Below, one piece after another: positions 32,613-42,196 of a DNA stretch of 64,000 nt (position 1 is its first letter; every line of letters begins with the position of its first letter). Source of the DNA: Clostridia bacterium (GTDB lineage Bacteria > Bacillota > Clostridia > Oscillospirales > Acutalibacteraceae); contig JAUNDK010000006.1 of the NCBI GenBank assembly GCA_030526115.1, positions 16,416 through 80,415 on the forward strand, read 5' to 3'. The position numbers were made by a program, and so were the translations under genes. Under the pieces are notes generated by a model. That model had not been told where the DNA came from, did no database searches, and saw only the letters and a list, made by a program, of their open reading frames with translations.

Positions 32613-33693
32613 ATTTCTTGTCCTCACCGAGAACATCTCTTAACAGTGAATCAATATCTGCTGTATCATACTTGGAAGAGGACTTTGCCTTCTTCTGCTG
32701 TGCTACTGTATTAACAACATTAATTGAACCTGTTGCACCGCTTGCCTTTGGCTTTCTTGTCTTCTGAACATTTCCGCTTGGCTTGATTGCACCTGTATTT
32801 CCGACAGGCTTTACAGGACGCTGAGCTGTTCTTCCCTTACTCTGAACATATGAATAGTTATCATCATAGCTGTATGGGTTGGACGGAGCAGCTTTCTTTG
32901 CCTTTTCACGCTGAGCATTATCTCTTGAAGCATTTCCTACTGTTTCATAGATTTCATCAATCTCATCTTTTTCTCTGTCTCTTGTTGCGGCAGACCAGAT
33001 AATCACACAGAGTATGCCCACAACACCTACTGCAATGAGAATGATTCCCCACAGACCGAAGTCTCCGCTGAAGCGTGTTTCCCTTTCACTTATCTGTCCG
33101 ATAATCTGATAATTGGGACCGGAATTGCTGTTTTCAGCCTCAGGTGTAGGTGAATTCGCAGGTTTTTCGCTCGGCTTTGCCTCAGGACTTGCACTTGGCT
33201 TTTCGGTTGGCTTTGAAGTCGGAGCGGGAGTTGTGACTCCGGCAGGTTTCGGTGTTGCAGGAGCAACAGTCGGCTGAGTTTCGGAAGACTCCTCACCTTC
33301 ATATACAGAAGTATCCCCGTTATCATCATAATCATAATCATAGTCATAATTATAATCATTGTTATCAGGTTCACTGTAATCATCTATGACAAGATCTTCA
33401 TAGTCGTTACCGCCGTTCCAGCCTTCGTAGCCGCTGGTAGTGCCGTCATTATTCAGGTCCTGATTGGAAAATTCTCCGTCACCTGATGTTTCATCGGATG
33501 TTTCATCGCTCCAGTCATCTGACGAAGTATCATCTTCATCATAAATTCCGTCATCGTAACCATCATCAAAACCACCCTCATCTGTGGTATAGTCAGGTAC
33601 CTCTGTTTCGTCTGCGGAGATGCTTAAGGCAGAAAATGAAAATACGAGCATTACTGCCATAAAAAGGGTTGCTAACTTCTTCCAGTTTTTCAT
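32611..33693 (-). CDS. Secreted acidic stalk protein with C-terminal membrane anchor
   Basis: 360 residues from ATG 33693, which has AAGGAGTG upstream; a longer frame to 33750 has no SD. Signal peptide (MKNWKKLATLFMAVMLVFSF, cut near SISA). Then an Asp/Gly/Tyr-rich acidic stretch of about 130 residues, a Pro/Thr/Lys stalk (KPTEKPSASPEAKP), one membrane helix (LWGIILIAVGVVGILCVIIW), and a basic, low-complexity cytoplasmic tail of about 130 residues ending DSLLRDVLGEDKK. Function unknown. It shares its order of parts with the protein at 36591. Confidence 0.82.
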   Translation of the reverse strand: MKNWKKLATLFMAVMLVFSFSALSISADETEVPDYTTDEGGFDDGYDDGIYDEDDTSSDDWSDETSDETSGDGEFSNQDLNNDGTTSGYEGWNGGNDYEDLVIDDYSEPDNNDYNYDYDYDYDDNGDTSVYEGEESSETQPTVAPATPKPAGVTTPAPTSKPTEKPSASPEAKPSEKPANSPTPEAENSNSGPNYQIIGQISERETRFSGDFGLWGIILIAVGVVGILCVIIWSAATRDREKDEIDEIYETVGNASRDNAQREKAKKAAPSNPYSYDDNYSYVQSKGRTAQRPVKPVGNTGAIKPSGNVQKTRKPKASGATGSINVVNTVAQQKKAKSSSKYDTADIDSLLRDVLGEDKK

Positions 33694-33835
33694 AAAATCA
33701 CTCCTTTGTATATTGCTTATATAATTCACCCTCCGGGAATTTTTCTGCATATTATCACATAATAATATATTTTATTTTATCATAACGCCATGGATTATTC
33801 AACTTAATTTCTCAGAAATACATGACATATCAGGA

Positions 33836-34162
33836 TTATACGGGAATCATTGGCAGTAACAGCTCTACCAGAAGAGCTGCCCCACACGCCGATAGCGCAA
33901 CAGTAGTCAGCGATCTGTTTAGCAGTGCCGCCACCACCGCCGCAATTAGCCCTGCCGCCGCGGAAATAATACTGCTTGTTCCGAATAATATTGCCGGGAA
34001 TGTCATGGCACTAAGCACGGCATATGGAACATAGTACAGAAATGAAAGAATAAAACGGCTTGTTATTTTCTTTCTGAATACCGTCAGCGGAATCATTCTT
34101 ATTAAATATGTAGTTACAGCCATAACAAGAATGTATGGCAGAAATTTCATAAACAGACTCAC
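33836..34162 (-). CDS. azlD: Branched-chain amino acid exporter subunit AzlD
   Basis: 108-residue membrane protein with about four helices (FLPYILVMAVTTYLIRMIPL at the start, family-typical). The start is a GTG at 34162 overlapping the azlC stop (GTGA), with GAGGAGG seven bases upstream; the longer frame to 34222 lies inside azlC. It acts with AzlC, exporting branched-chain amino acids or related compounds. Confidence 0.9.
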   Translation of the reverse strand: MSLFMKFLPYILVMAVTTYLIRMIPLTVFRKKITSRFILSFLYYVPYAVLSAMTFPAILFGTSSIISAAAGLIAAVVAALLNRSLTTVALSACGAALLVELLLPMIPV

Positions 34163-34863
34163 CCTGCATCCTCCTCTATCGGATATTTCCATGCACAGAA
34201 AGCAGAAGCAATAACCGCACATATAATCACAGAAATTCCGGATGAAATAAACTTAAGAGCAGGAACAAACCATACCAGAGTGCTTAGAACCGCCGATATG
34301 ACAATACAGCACAGCACAGACCTGTTCTGCTTTGCAGGAGGAATGATGATTGCTATAAACATTCCGTAAAGTGCAATGCCGAGAACTGCTGTTATATTGG
34401 ATGGAAGAACATTACCGAAGAAAGCGCCCAGAAATGTTCCAAGCGCCCAGCCGAAATATGGCAGCAGGAAAAGTCCTGAATAAAACCTGAGAGTTATTCT
34501 CTCTTTTCTTGATACCATAACCGCAAAAATTTCATCGGTTATTCCAAAGGCGATAAACAATCTTCCGGGTGTGTTTATTCTCTCATCGAGTTTCTGAGAA
34601 AGTGTTATGCTCATCAGGGCATATCTCATGTTTATGACAATCTGACATATAATAAGCTCTATGAAGCTTCCCACAGCCGCCATTATGATAAGTCCGTTGG
34701 CCTGACCGGCAGATGTTACATTTGTCATGGATGTAAGCAATGCCGATAGAACAGGCACACCCTTGGAAACAGCAAGCATACCGAAGGAAAAAGAAACAGA
34801 CAGATAGCCGAGTGCTATCGGTATTCCGGATTTGAGTCCCTCAGAGAACTGCTTATCTTTCAA
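34159..34863 (-). CDS. azlC: Branched-chain amino acid exporter subunit AzlC
   Basis: 234 residues from a TTG at 34863, chosen because GAGAGGAGG ends seven bases before it. The upstream ATG at 34881 overlaps this SD and has none of its own. Polytopic; conserved opening GLKSGIPIALGYLSVSFSFG and FGITDEIFAVMVSRK. Large subunit of the AzlCD exporter, coupled to azlD by a four-base overlap. Its expression seems independent of its surface-protein neighbours. Confidence 0.92.
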   Translation of the reverse strand: MKDKQFSEGLKSGIPIALGYLSVSFSFGMLAVSKGVPVLSALLTSMTNVTSAGQANGLIIMAAVGSFIELIICQIVINMRYALMSITLSQKLDERINTPGRLFIAFGITDEIFAVMVSRKERITLRFYSGLFLLPYFGWALGTFLGAFFGNVLPSNITAVLGIALYGMFIAIIIPPAKQNRSVLCCIVISAVLSTLVWFVPALKFISSGISVIICAVIASAFCAWKYPIEEDAG

Positions 34864-34895
34864 ACTGTTTCCTCCTCTCATTTTTCAATAGATTA

Positions 34896-34919
34896 GCCGT
34901 GAATATGGGAATTCACGGC
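34896..34919 (-). terminator. Hairpin downstream of the M23 peptidase gene
   Basis: Perfect nine-pair stem GCCGTGAAT / ATTCACGGC 12 bases after the stop. There is no clear T-run (TAATCTATTG), so it may slow decay rather than terminate. Confidence 0.35.
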
Positions 34920-34930
34920 ATTACATTATA

Positions 34931-36412
34931 TCAAAAGTAGTTTGCAGGGTCAATTCTTGAACCCCACTGATAAAGTTCAAAATGAAGATGTGGTCCGGTT
35001 ACATTACCCGTCATACCTACATATCCGATAAGCTGACCGGCATAAACATATTCACCCTCGCTTACAGCTACCGCACTCATATGGGCATATCTGGTGGAAT
35101 ATTCACTGTTATGGTACAGGAACACATAATATCCCCAGCTTTGACCCCATTCATCGCTGTCATTTGCCATAGATACATAACCATCTGCCGCAGCATAAAT
35201 CGGTGTTCCGTAGGATGCAGCCATGTCCATTCCGTAGTGACCCTCATATCCGCCGTAACCCGCTGAAATATATACATATCCCGGGCATGGCCATGTCAGA
35301 GAGAAACTACTGTCACCGGAAGTATCCTCTTCCTCGTAATAATCATCTTCCTCATCATCATAACCATCGTCTTCCTCGGGTTCTTCTTCCGGCTCGTCTT
35401 CAGGTTCCTCCTCGTCAAAGTCTGCATCCTCTTCATCAAAAGATGTATCGTCCTCAGATTCTTCAGGTTCCGTTTCGGTATCTTCGACAGGTTCCGGTGT
35501 GGGTTCTTCAGTTGGTTCAGGCGTTGGTTCCTCAGTTGGCTCCGGTTCCGGACTTTCTTCCGGCTCCGAATATTCCTCATCGGAAGTATCGGGTTCCAGC
35601 TCGAGCTCCGGTTCCTCATATACCTCGGGTTCAGGCTCCGGAGTAGGTTCCGGTGTCGGCTCAGGTGTCGCCATTGCCTCTACCATCTCCCAATAAAGAT
35701 TATCCGCATATTCATTGGCTTCATCAAGATCCGCATTTGCGGTGATTTTCTTTTCTGCGATTTCTGTGAGAAGAACTTCATTCTCTTCGTAAAGAGTTTT
35801 AAGGGCTTCACTCTTTGTTTCAAGCGTAATTTTAAGTGCCGCAACCTCATTTTTTTCCTCGTTTAGCTGAGTTCTCTCTTCTTTGGTTTCTTCCATAAAC
35901 TTATTGATTTCATCCATAAGTTCCTTGTCATGCTCTGAAACCTTCTGCATTACTTCAACCCTCATCATATAATCAGAGTAGCTCTCTGCATTGAGGAGAA
36001 TTTCAAGTGTACCAACGCTGCCTGTTTTATAAATAGCCTTGATTCTTTCTTTCAGCATATCGAAAGTATCTTCATAGGCAATTTTTGCCTCTTCAATTTC
36101 GGCTGTCAGGTTTTCTATACTTGAATCAAGTGTATTAATGTCTTTAGTTGTAGTGTTGATCTGCTGTGCCATGGTGAGCATCTGAGCCTGAATAAGTTCG
36201 GCTTTTGCCTCAGCGTTCTCTTCTTCGTCGCTGAGCTCATCAATCTGTGCCTGAAGATCAGCCTGTTTCTGTTCAAGCTCCTCCTGGTCGGCTATGATAT
36301 CATCGAGAGTTCTGGTATCATCCGCCTTTATCTGAGGTGATTTATATACAAATGTACTGAACAGCAGTGCCAGGCTTAAAAACAGAGAAATTATTCTTGT
36401 TTTCTTATCCAT
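34931..36412 (-). CDS. Secreted coiled-coil M23 endopeptidase (EnvC/PcsB-like)
   Basis: 493 residues. Signal peptide (residues 1-30), then a long coiled coil (about 35-235; EELEQKQADLQAQIDELSDE, EILLNAESYSDYMMRVEVM) like that of EnvC/CwlO-type hydrolases. Next is an unusually long Pro/Glu/Asp-rich linker of about 120 residues (EPTPEPTEEPTPEP; EEDDGYDDEEDDYY). Last is a C-terminal M23 domain with zinc ligands HYGMDMA and GPHLHFEL plus YAHMS. It should cut peptidoglycan cross-links or bridges outside the cell, with the coiled coil acting as regulator. The SD AAGGAAATG precedes the ATG. Confidence 0.92.
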   Translation of the reverse strand: MDKKTRIISLFLSLALLFSTFVYKSPQIKADDTRTLDDIIADQEELEQKQADLQAQIDELSDEEENAEAKAELIQAQMLTMAQQINTTTKDINTLDSSIENLTAEIEEAKIAYEDTFDMLKERIKAIYKTGSVGTLEILLNAESYSDYMMRVEVMQKVSEHDKELMDEINKFMEETKEERTQLNEEKNEVAALKITLETKSEALKTLYEENEVLLTEIAEKKITANADLDEANEYADNLYWEMVEAMATPEPTPEPTPEPEPEVYEEPELELEPDTSDEEYSEPEESPEPEPTEEPTPEPTEEPTPEPVEDTETEPEESEDDTSFDEEDADFDEEEPEDEPEEEPEEDDGYDDEEDDYYEEEDTSGDSSFSLTWPCPGYVYISAGYGGYEGHYGMDMAASYGTPIYAAADGYVSMANDSDEWGQSWGYYVFLYHNSEYSTRYAHMSAVAVSEGEYVYAGQLIGYVGMTGNVTGPHLHFELYQWGSRIDPANYF

Positions 36413-36558
36413 TTAATCATTTCCTTTTCCTGAATTTCAGGCGCAAAGCACCTGATTTTATTGTTATACATGGTACATTCTATGCCTGTCAGTAATGTGT
36501 ATTTTTCTGATTTAGAAATATGCAACTATTTTGCACAATGGTAATATTTCTTTTGCAG

Positions 36559-36584
36559 CAAAAAAGCAGCTGAATCAGCTGCTT
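36559..36584 (-). terminator. Terminator of the small acidic membrane protein gene
   Basis: Minus-strand stem AAGCAGCT / AGCTGCTT with loop GATTC, followed by TTTTGC, just after the stop at 36591. Confidence 0.82.
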
Positions 36585-36590
36585 AAGGTC

Positions 36591-37130
36591 TTATCTGTAT
36601 TTATTATTGCGGTAACCGCTTGTTATTATAAGTTTTGGCTGAACAACTCTGTTTTTTTCCTCAATTTTGGTTCTGATTACATTATAAATCGAGTAGAAAA
36701 CAATAAACACTATTGAGACAAGAACCAGTATCCACATGGTGTAACCCGTTGCATTGGCATGTTCTGACTCATGCTGTGTTCCTATGGTTGAATCTGTAAA
36801 AGTTCTGTCGGAATTAGGATCTGATTCCTCAACGGTAATAAAAGGGGTTGGCTCCGGGGTGCTTACATTGGTTGTACTGAAAATATCGTTTTCAGCACCG
36901 TCATCGGCATAATTCTCGACATATTCTTCCTCGGATGTATCTGCGTATTCATCTGTATATCCGTCAAGAATATCATCGGAATAATCATCCGTATAATCAT
37001 ATTCATCAGCACCACTCGTTTTATCCACTATATTAAATCCGCCTTCTTCCTCGGCAGTTGCAACCATACCTGCTGTCATAATCAGTAAAGATACAGACAG
37101 TAACATAATAAGCTTTCCGAATTTTTTCAC
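36591..37130 (-). CDS. Secreted acidic membrane-anchored protein
   Basis: 179 residues from a GTG at 37130 with AGGAG seven bases upstream; the longer frame to 37202 has no SD. Signal peptide KKFGKLIMLLSVSLLIM, cut near VATA. Then an Asp/Glu/Tyr-rich segment of about 60 residues (YDYTDDYSDDILDGYTDEYA), a short Thr/Pro part, one membrane helix (MWILVLVSIVFIVFYSIYNV) and a short basic tail. Same plan as the protein at 32611 but half the length. Function unknown. Confidence 0.82.
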   Translation of the reverse strand: MKKFGKLIMLLSVSLLIMTAGMVATAEEEGGFNIVDKTSGADEYDYTDDYSDDILDGYTDEYADTSEEEYVENYADDGAENDIFSTTNVSTPEPTPFITVEESDPNSDRTFTDSTIGTQHESEHANATGYTMWILVLVSIVFIVFYSIYNVIRTKIEEKNRVVQPKLIITSGYRNNKYR

Positions 37131-37204
37131 ACTGAATCTCCTATAATGATATATTGCTATTATAACCGTCCGAATATAATCCGTAAAGCAAATAAAAGGC
37201 AAAA

Positions 37205-37241
37205 CAAAAAGCCCCCGGTCATCCTTACGGATTCCGAGGGC
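37205..37241 (-). terminator. Terminator of the ribosomal protein supercluster
   Basis: Minus-strand stem GCCCTCGG / CCGGGGGC with inner pairs AATCC/GGATG, followed by TTTTTGTTTT, 45 bases after rplQ. Confidence 0.9.
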
Positions 37242-37286
37242 ATTGTTCGTTATTATAGATTAAAGCTTATAAATCAGCAGACTCTA

Positions 37287-37628
37287 TTAAACGAGCTCCA
37301 TAATAGCCATCTCTGCAGCATCACCACGGCGTGGGCCAATCTTTGTGACTCTTGTGTAACCACCGTTTCTGTCTACATACTTAGGTGCAACCTCTGTGAA
37401 GAGCTTGTTAACAACAGCTTCCTTAGTGATGAAAGCTAAAGCCATTCTTCTGTTGTTGAGGTTATCAACCTTAGCAATTGTGATGAACTTCTCTGCTAAA
37501 GCCTGTACTTCCTTAGCACGAGTATATGTAGTCTCAATCTTGCCATTCTCGATGAAGAATGTTACAAGACCTCTGAGCATAGCTGTTCTATGAGCAGTGT
37601 CTCTACCAAGTTTTCTTGTTCCCGGCAT
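37287..37628 (-). CDS. rplQ: 50S ribosomal protein L17
   Basis: 113 residues, normal length. Opening [20 protein letters not shown] and the C-terminal [19 protein letters not shown] are diagnostic. L17 sits at the polypeptide exit side of the large subunit. Last gene of the alpha part of the cluster, 11 bases after rpoA, SD AAGGAGTG. Confidence 0.98.
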   Translation of the reverse strand: MPGTRKLGRDTAHRTAMLRGLVTFFIENGKIETTYTRAKEVQALAEKFITIAKVDNLNNRRMALAFITKEAVVNKLFTEVAPKYVDRNGGYTRVTKIGPRRGDAAEMAIMELV

Positions 37629-37639
37629 GATATCACTCC

Positions 37640-38608
37640 TTATTCCTTATATGATTTGTCGTCGTCCTTGCGGAGGTCGAATCCCAGATTCTTCATCTTC
37701 CAAACAACCTCATCGAGGGACTTTCTACCAAGGTTTCGGACCTTCATCATGTCTTCTTCAGACTTGCTGATAAGATCCTCAACAGTATTGATTCCTGCAC
37801 GCTTGAGGCAGTTGAAGGAACGAACTGAAAGATCGAGCTCTTCAATTGTCATACGGAGAATTGCATCATTATCAGTTTCATCCTTTTCAACCATAATCTC
37901 AGTTGTCTTACCTGCCTCTGAGAGGTCAACAAAAAGGCTGAGGTGGTCTGTGAGGATTTTTGCTGCCATTGATACAGCTTCCTGTGCATTTATAACACCG
38001 TTTGTCCAAACCTCGAGTGTAAGCTTATCGTAATCGATGCTCTGACCAACTCTTGTTGGAACAACACTGAAGTTTACCTTTAAAACAGGTGTGTAAATTG
38101 AATCAACCGCTAATTCGCCGATAACACCGGCAGGCATAGTCTGCTTGTTTCTCTCACCGGAAACATAGCCTCTGCCCTTATCGATAGTAAGCTCCATGAA
38201 AAGCTTAGCATCTGTATCACAGGTTGCGATATGCAGGTCAGGGTTGAGAATCTCAACTTCGCTGTCTGCCTTGATATCGCCGGCCTTAACCTCGCCAACA
38301 CCCTCGTGATCGATGATGATGGTCTTTGGTCCTTCGCCGTGAAGCTTTGCTACTATACCCTTGATGTTAAGAATAATCTCAGCGACATCTTCCTTAACAC
38401 CCTTGATTGTGGAGAACTCGTGAACTACGTCACGGATCTTGACAGACTTTACTGCAACACCCGGGAGGCTTGAGAGAAGAACTCTTCTCAGGCTGTTTCC
38501 GAGAGTTGTGCCGAAGCCTCTCTCGAGAGGCTCGACCACAAATCTACCGTAGTTCTCTTCTTCTTTGATCTCTTCGACTTTTATATTAGGTCTTTCTATC
38601 TCAATCAT
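37640..38608 (-). CDS. rpoA: RNA polymerase alpha subunit
   Basis: 322 residues. The N-terminal dimerisation and assembly domain ([20 protein letters not shown]) and C-terminal domain ([32 protein letters not shown]) are complete. The latter contacts UP-element DNA and activators. The usual place between rpsD and rplQ couples polymerase supply to ribosome supply. Confidence 0.98.
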   Translation of the reverse strand: MIEIERPNIKVEEIKEEENYGRFVVEPLERGFGTTLGNSLRRVLLSSLPGVAVKSVKIRDVVHEFSTIKGVKEDVAEIILNIKGIVAKLHGEGPKTIIIDHEGVGEVKAGDIKADSEVEILNPDLHIATCDTDAKLFMELTIDKGRGYVSGERNKQTMPAGVIGELAVDSIYTPVLKVNFSVVPTRVGQSIDYDKLTLEVWTNGVINAQEAVSMAAKILTDHLSLFVDLSEAGKTTEIMVEKDETDNDAILRMTIEELDLSVRSFNCLKRAGINTVEDLISKSEEDMMKVRNLGRKSLDEVVWKMKNLGFDLRKDDDKSYKE

Positions 38609-38690
38609 CGCGATCCTCCTTTACACTAAGCAACATGCTTTGTATGTCTGAAAGAAAATAATTTCTTTCCATGCCTTCCAATTAGGGGCA

Positions 38691-39296
38691 TTACTTGGAG
38701 TACAACTCGACGATGAGGTGCTCTTCAACTGGGAAGTCGACATCGGAACGAACAGGAAGTCTTGCTACAACTGCCTTGAGCTCGTCCTTGTTAGCTCTGT
38801 CGATCCACTCAGGGAGAAGAACTGCAGGTGCATCTGCACCAACGAACTTATTGAATCTTGCGGAAGAACGGCTCTTCTCACAAACTTCGATAACATCGCC
38901 AGCCTTGATCTGATAGGATGGGATATCAACTTTCTTTCCGTTTACGAGGAAGTGGCCGTGTGTAACGGACTGTCTTGCCTCGCGGCGTGTTGTTGCGAAA
39001 CCTGCACGGAATACTACGTTGTCAAGACGTCTCTCGAGGAGAACGAGAAGGTTTTCACCTGTCATGCCCTCAGCTCTTTCAGCCTTGTTGTAGTACTCGT
39101 GGAACTGCTTCTCGAGAACGCCATATACAAACTTAACCTTCTGCTTCTCATTGAGCTGCATGCCGTACTCGGACTGCTTACGACGCATTGTGCCCTTTGG
39201 GTTGCGGATAGTTGTCTTCTTGGAGTAACCCATTACTGCGGGTGACAGGCCAAGTGCTTTGCAGCGCTTAGCGATTGGCTGCATATTCTTTGCCAT
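38691..39296 (-). CDS. rpsD: 30S ribosomal protein S4
   Basis: 201 residues. S4 RNA-binding domain around [20 protein letters not shown] and [20 protein letters not shown]. It lacks the N-terminal zinc cysteines of the C+ type. Primary 16S binder and accuracy factor. It sits between rpsK and rpoA; a gap of 82 bases to rpoA holds no recognised element. Confidence 0.97.
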   Translation of the reverse strand: MAKNMQPIAKRCKALGLSPAVMGYSKKTTIRNPKGTMRRKQSEYGMQLNEKQKVKFVYGVLEKQFHEYYNKAERAEGMTGENLLVLLERRLDNVVFRAGFATTRREARQSVTHGHFLVNGKKVDIPSYQIKAGDVIEVCEKSRSSARFNKFVGADAPAVLLPEWIDRANKDELKAVVARLPVRSDVDFPVEEHLIVELYSK

Positions 39297-39330
39297 AATA
39301 TGTTACCTCCTAATATCGGTTTATGTTCGA

Positions 39331-39735
39331 TTATACACGTCTTCTCTTTGGAGGACGGCATCCGTTGTGTGGGATTGGTGTTACGTCCTTGATCATTGTA
39401 ACATCAAGGCCTGCTGCCTGAAGAGCACGGATTGCTGCTTCACGACCTGCTCCCGGTCCCTTAACATAAACTTCAACTGTCTTCATACCATGCTCCATAG
39501 CTGCCTTAGCTGCTGTCTCAGCAGCGGACTGTGCTGCGAATGGAGTAGACTTTCTGGAACCACGGAAACCGAGCTCACCAGCGGAAGCCCAGGATACTGC
39601 GTTGCCCTGAATGTCTGTGATTGTTACGATTGTATTATTAAAAGTGGACTGGATATGAGCAGCTCCACGTTCAATGTTCTTACGCTCACGGCGTCTGCGA
39701 ACGGTAGTAGCTTTCTTACCTTTTACTGCTGCCAT
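39331..39735 (-). CDS. rpsK: 30S ribosomal protein S11
   Basis: 134 residues, normal length. [20 protein letters not shown] and the C-terminal [20 protein letters not shown] are family hallmarks. Platform protein near the mRNA exit channel. 15 bases after rpsM. Confidence 0.98.
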   Translation of the reverse strand: MAAVKGKKATTVRRRRERKNIERGAAHIQSTFNNTIVTITDIQGNAVSWASAGELGFRGSRKSTPFAAQSAAETAAKAAMEHGMKTVEVYVKGPGAGREAAIRALQAAGLDVTMIKDVTPIPHNGCRPPKRRRV

Positions 39736-39750
39736 TGTGAATCCCTCCGA

Positions 39751-40119
39751 TTACTTCTTCTTGTTTGCCATTGTCTTTCTAGGACCCTTGCGTGTTCTTG
39801 CATTAGTCTTAGAACGCTGACCTCTAACCGGGAGGTTCTTTCTGTGACGAACTCCACGGTAGCATCCGATCTCGATGAGTCTCTTAATGTCGAATGCGAC
39901 ATCACGACGGAGATCACCCTCAACAACACAGTGCTGATCGATGTAATCTCTGATCTTCTGAGCATCATCCTCGGATAAGTCTCTTACTCTGATGTCAGGA
40001 TCTACGCCTGTGTTAGCGCAGATGTCTGTTGCTGTCTTACGGCCGATACCGTAGATGTATGTAAGAGCAATCTCGATTCTTTTGTCTCTTGGTAAGTCAA
40101 TACCTGAAATACGAGCCAT
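39751..40119 (-). CDS. rpsM: 30S ribosomal protein S13
   Basis: 122 residues. [20 protein letters not shown], the helix-hairpin-helix around [14 protein letters not shown] and the basic tail [17 protein letters not shown] are complete. Head protein contacting tRNA and the intersubunit bridge. SD GGAGGTG. Confidence 0.98.
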   Translation of the reverse strand: MARISGIDLPRDKRIEIALTYIYGIGRKTATDICANTGVDPDIRVRDLSEDDAQKIRDYIDQHCVVEGDLRRDVAFDIKRLIEIGCYRGVRHRKNLPVRGQRSKTNARTRKGPRKTMANKKK

Positions 40120-40153
40120 GCTTTTGCACCTCCATTATGATTGCACCGGGGAA

Positions 40154-40267
40154 TTAGCCCTGGCGCTGCTTGTGCTTAGGGTTCTCACAAATAACCATGA
40201 TCTTACCCTTGCGCTTGATAACTTTGCATTTTTCACACATTTTCTTAACAGAAGGTCTGACTTTCAT
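40154..40267 (-). CDS. rpmJ: 50S ribosomal protein L36 (zinc form)
   Basis: 37-residue protein read by eye on the minus strand: opens [20 protein letters not shown] and ends [13 protein letters not shown]. The three Cys and one His (C-x2-C ... C-x4-H) are the zinc site of the C+ form. It occupies the normal slot between infA and rpsM; SD GGAGGG precedes the ATG. Confidence 0.96.
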   Translation of the reverse strand: MKVRPSVKKMCEKCKVIKRKGKIMVICENPKHKQRQG

Positions 40268-40313
40268 TTGTGTGCCCTCCTTTAAATAGGGATTTTATTA
40301 TTATCTTTAATTC

Positions 40314-40532
40314 TTACTTTGAACGCCATGTGATACGACCCTTTGTGAGATCGTATGGTGACATTTCAACTGTTACCTTGTCACCCGGAAGAATTCTGAT
40401 GTAGTTCATTCTGAGTTTTCCGGAAATGTGAGCAAGGATACAATGACCGTTAGGAAGCTCTACATTGAATGTAGCATTCGGAAGAGCCTCTTTTACGACA
40501 CCTTCAAGTTCAATTACATCCTGTTTAGACAT
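40314..40532 (-). CDS. infA: Translation initiation factor IF-1
   Basis: 72 residues from ATG 40532 ([20 protein letters not shown]), with GGAGGG upstream; a four-codon longer frame is not supported. Single OB-fold ending KGRITWRSK, normal length. Blocks the A site during initiation. It lies between the KOW protein gene and rpmJ, as in most Clostridia. Confidence 0.97.
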   Translation of the reverse strand: MSKQDVIELEGVVKEALPNATFNVELPNGHCILAHISGKLRMNYIRILPGDKVTVEMSPYDLTKGRITWRSK

Positions 40533-40544
40533 ATTACCCTCCAA

Positions 40545-40781
40545 TTAGTCAGCATACTCTTTCAATGCCGCTCGGATTTTTTTATCTGTCGCAAGCTGCT
40601 CCTCTTTAAGTACTCTGTTCGTTTTCTGAACATGTACTGTATTCTTGAGCTTGGGACTTAACAAACTGCGATGATTACCGTCTGCAAGAAGCACATATCG
40701 TTCTTCCGCTTTGAGTACCACCATGAAGCAGCCTTTTTCTTTGCCCGCTTTCGCCAGAACTATCTGTCCTCTCTGAAACAC
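40545..40781 (-). CDS. KOW-domain RNA-binding protein
   Basis: 78 residues starting at a GTG (40781) with GAGGTG upstream. The N-terminal KOW-like part (FQRGQIVLAKAGKEKGCFMV) resembles L14e; the rest is basic with LATDKKIRAALKEYAD. A gene of this kind between map and infA is typical of Clostridia. The role is unknown; the context suggests ribosome or rRNA binding. Confidence 0.85.
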   Translation of the reverse strand: MFQRGQIVLAKAGKEKGCFMVVLKAEERYVLLADGNHRSLLSPKLKNTVHVQKTNRVLKEEQLATDKKIRAALKEYAD

Positions 40782-40789
40782 TTTACACC

Positions 40790-41545
40790 TCAGTCATCAA
40801 GACTTGTCAGAATGACAGGTCCGTCTGTTGTGATTGCAATCATGTGTTCAAAATGGGCAGAAAGTTTACCATCAATAGTCTGTGTTGTCCAGCCGTCGCT
40901 CAGAACCTTAACTCTGAAATCGCCGACATTGACCATAGGCTCGATAGCGATAACCATGCCCGGTAACAGACGTACTCCTCTTCCCGGAGTACCGTAATTT
41001 GGAACACTGGGGTCTTCATGTAGCTTTGCGCCTACTCCGTGGCCGACAAAATCTCGTACAACCGAGTAGCCGCGAGCTTCGACATACTCCTGCACTGCAT
41101 GACCGATATCGCCAATTCTGTTTCCAACTCTGGCTTGTTCAATACCCTTAAACAGTGCCTCTCTCGTTGTATCCATAAGCCTCTGGGCTTCTTCGCTAAC
41201 CTCGCCACAGGCGAAGGTCCATGCGTTGTCACCGTTGAATCCGTTAAACAAAGCTCCTGTATCAATTGATACGATGTCGCCTTTTTTAAGAATCTGCTTT
41301 TTGGACGGTATGCCGTGGATGACCGTGTTGTTTACTGATATACATGCGCTTGCAGGAAAATCGCCGTAACCGAGGAAGTTGGGCTTAGCGCCCGACTTCT
41401 CGATATACTCGCGGATTATTTTATCTATCTCCCAGGTGGAAACACCCGGTTCGACAGCTTCTCCTCCAAGTCTTAATGCACGCTGGGATATCCTGCCTGC
41501 TTCTCGCATAATTGCGAGCTCTCGACTTGTTTTAAGAATTACCAT
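40790..41545 (-). CDS. map: Methionine aminopeptidase, type I
   Basis: 251 residues. Removes the N-terminal Met of new proteins. Metal ligands and catalytic residues seen in SIDTGALFNGFNGDNAW (two Asp), FVGHGVG (His), AIEPMVNVG (Glu) and HFEHMIAI (Glu). No N-terminal zinc finger. Starts three bases after adk, with GAGG in the adk end. Confidence 0.97.
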   Translation of the reverse strand: MVILKTSRELAIMREAGRISQRALRLGGEAVEPGVSTWEIDKIIREYIEKSGAKPNFLGYGDFPASACISVNNTVIHGIPSKKQILKKGDIVSIDTGALFNGFNGDNAWTFACGEVSEEAQRLMDTTREALFKGIEQARVGNRIGDIGHAVQEYVEARGYSVVRDFVGHGVGAKLHEDPSVPNYGTPGRGVRLLPGMVIAIEPMVNVGDFRVKVLSDGWTTQTIDGKLSAHFEHMIAITTDGPVILTSLDD

Positions 41546-41548
41546 GAA

Positions 41549-42181
41549 TTATGCCTCAAGTGCCTTAAGAACAGCCTCTGTGATTTCTTCAACGGAACCT
41601 TCGCCGTCAACAGAAACGAGCTTTGACTGCTTCTCGTAATAATCCTTAAGAGGTTCTGTCTGCTTGTGATAGTTTACAAGTCTTGCTAATACTGTAGACT
41701 CCTCGTCATCCTTACGCTGAACAAGGGTGCCGCCGCATGAGTCGCAGATTCCATCCTTGGATGGCTTCTTATACATTACGTGGTAAGAAGCACCGCAGCT
41801 CTCGCAGACACGGCGTCCGGACATTCTCTTGACGATAGATTCATCGGCAACCTCAATGTTGAGGCACTTGTCGATTTCTACGCCCATATTGTCCAGAGCC
41901 TCGGCCTGAGGAATTGTTCTTGGAAAACCATCGAGAATGAAACCATTCTGGCAGTCGTCCTCAGCAAGTCTGTCCTTGATGATCTCGATGAGAACCTCAT
42001 CGGGAACGAGAGCACCGCTCTCCATGTAAGACTTTGCCTTAAGACCAATCTCAGATCCGCTCTTCAGCGCAGCACGGAGAATATTTCCCGTGGAGATTGT
42101 TGGTATGTTATAAGCTTCGCAGATTTTTTCTGCCTGGGTGCCTTTACCGGCACCAGGAGCACCTAAAAGAATTAGCTTCAT
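41549..42181 (-). CDS. adk: Adenylate kinase (zinc LID type)
   Basis: 210 residues. P-loop GAPGAGKGTQA at the start, GFPRTIPQAEAL AMP-site segment, and a LID with four cysteines (CESCGASYH ... CDSCGG) binding structural zinc, usual in Gram-positives. Interconverts AMP, ADP and ATP. Coupled to secY at 15 bases; SD AGGAGGAAC. Confidence 0.97.
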   Translation of the reverse strand: MKLILLGAPGAGKGTQAEKICEAYNIPTISTGNILRAALKSGSEIGLKAKSYMESGALVPDEVLIEIIKDRLAEDDCQNGFILDGFPRTIPQAEALDNMGVEIDKCLNIEVADESIVKRMSGRRVCESCGASYHVMYKKPSKDGICDSCGGTLVQRKDDEESTVLARLVNYHKQTEPLKDYYEKQSKLVSVDGEGSVEEITEAVLKALEA

Positions 42182-42196
42182 TGAAGTTCCTCCTAA

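Noticed and set aside
36420..36480. Plus-strand hairpin TCAGGCGC/GCACCTGA with TTTTATTG
   Set aside because: No plus-strand gene ends here; probably chance pairing upstream of the M23 peptidase gene.
39259..39978. 239-codon plus-strand frame
   Set aside because: Shadow of rpsK and rpsM; rich in Cys and Ser as expected from reverse reading of Lys/Arg-rich genes.
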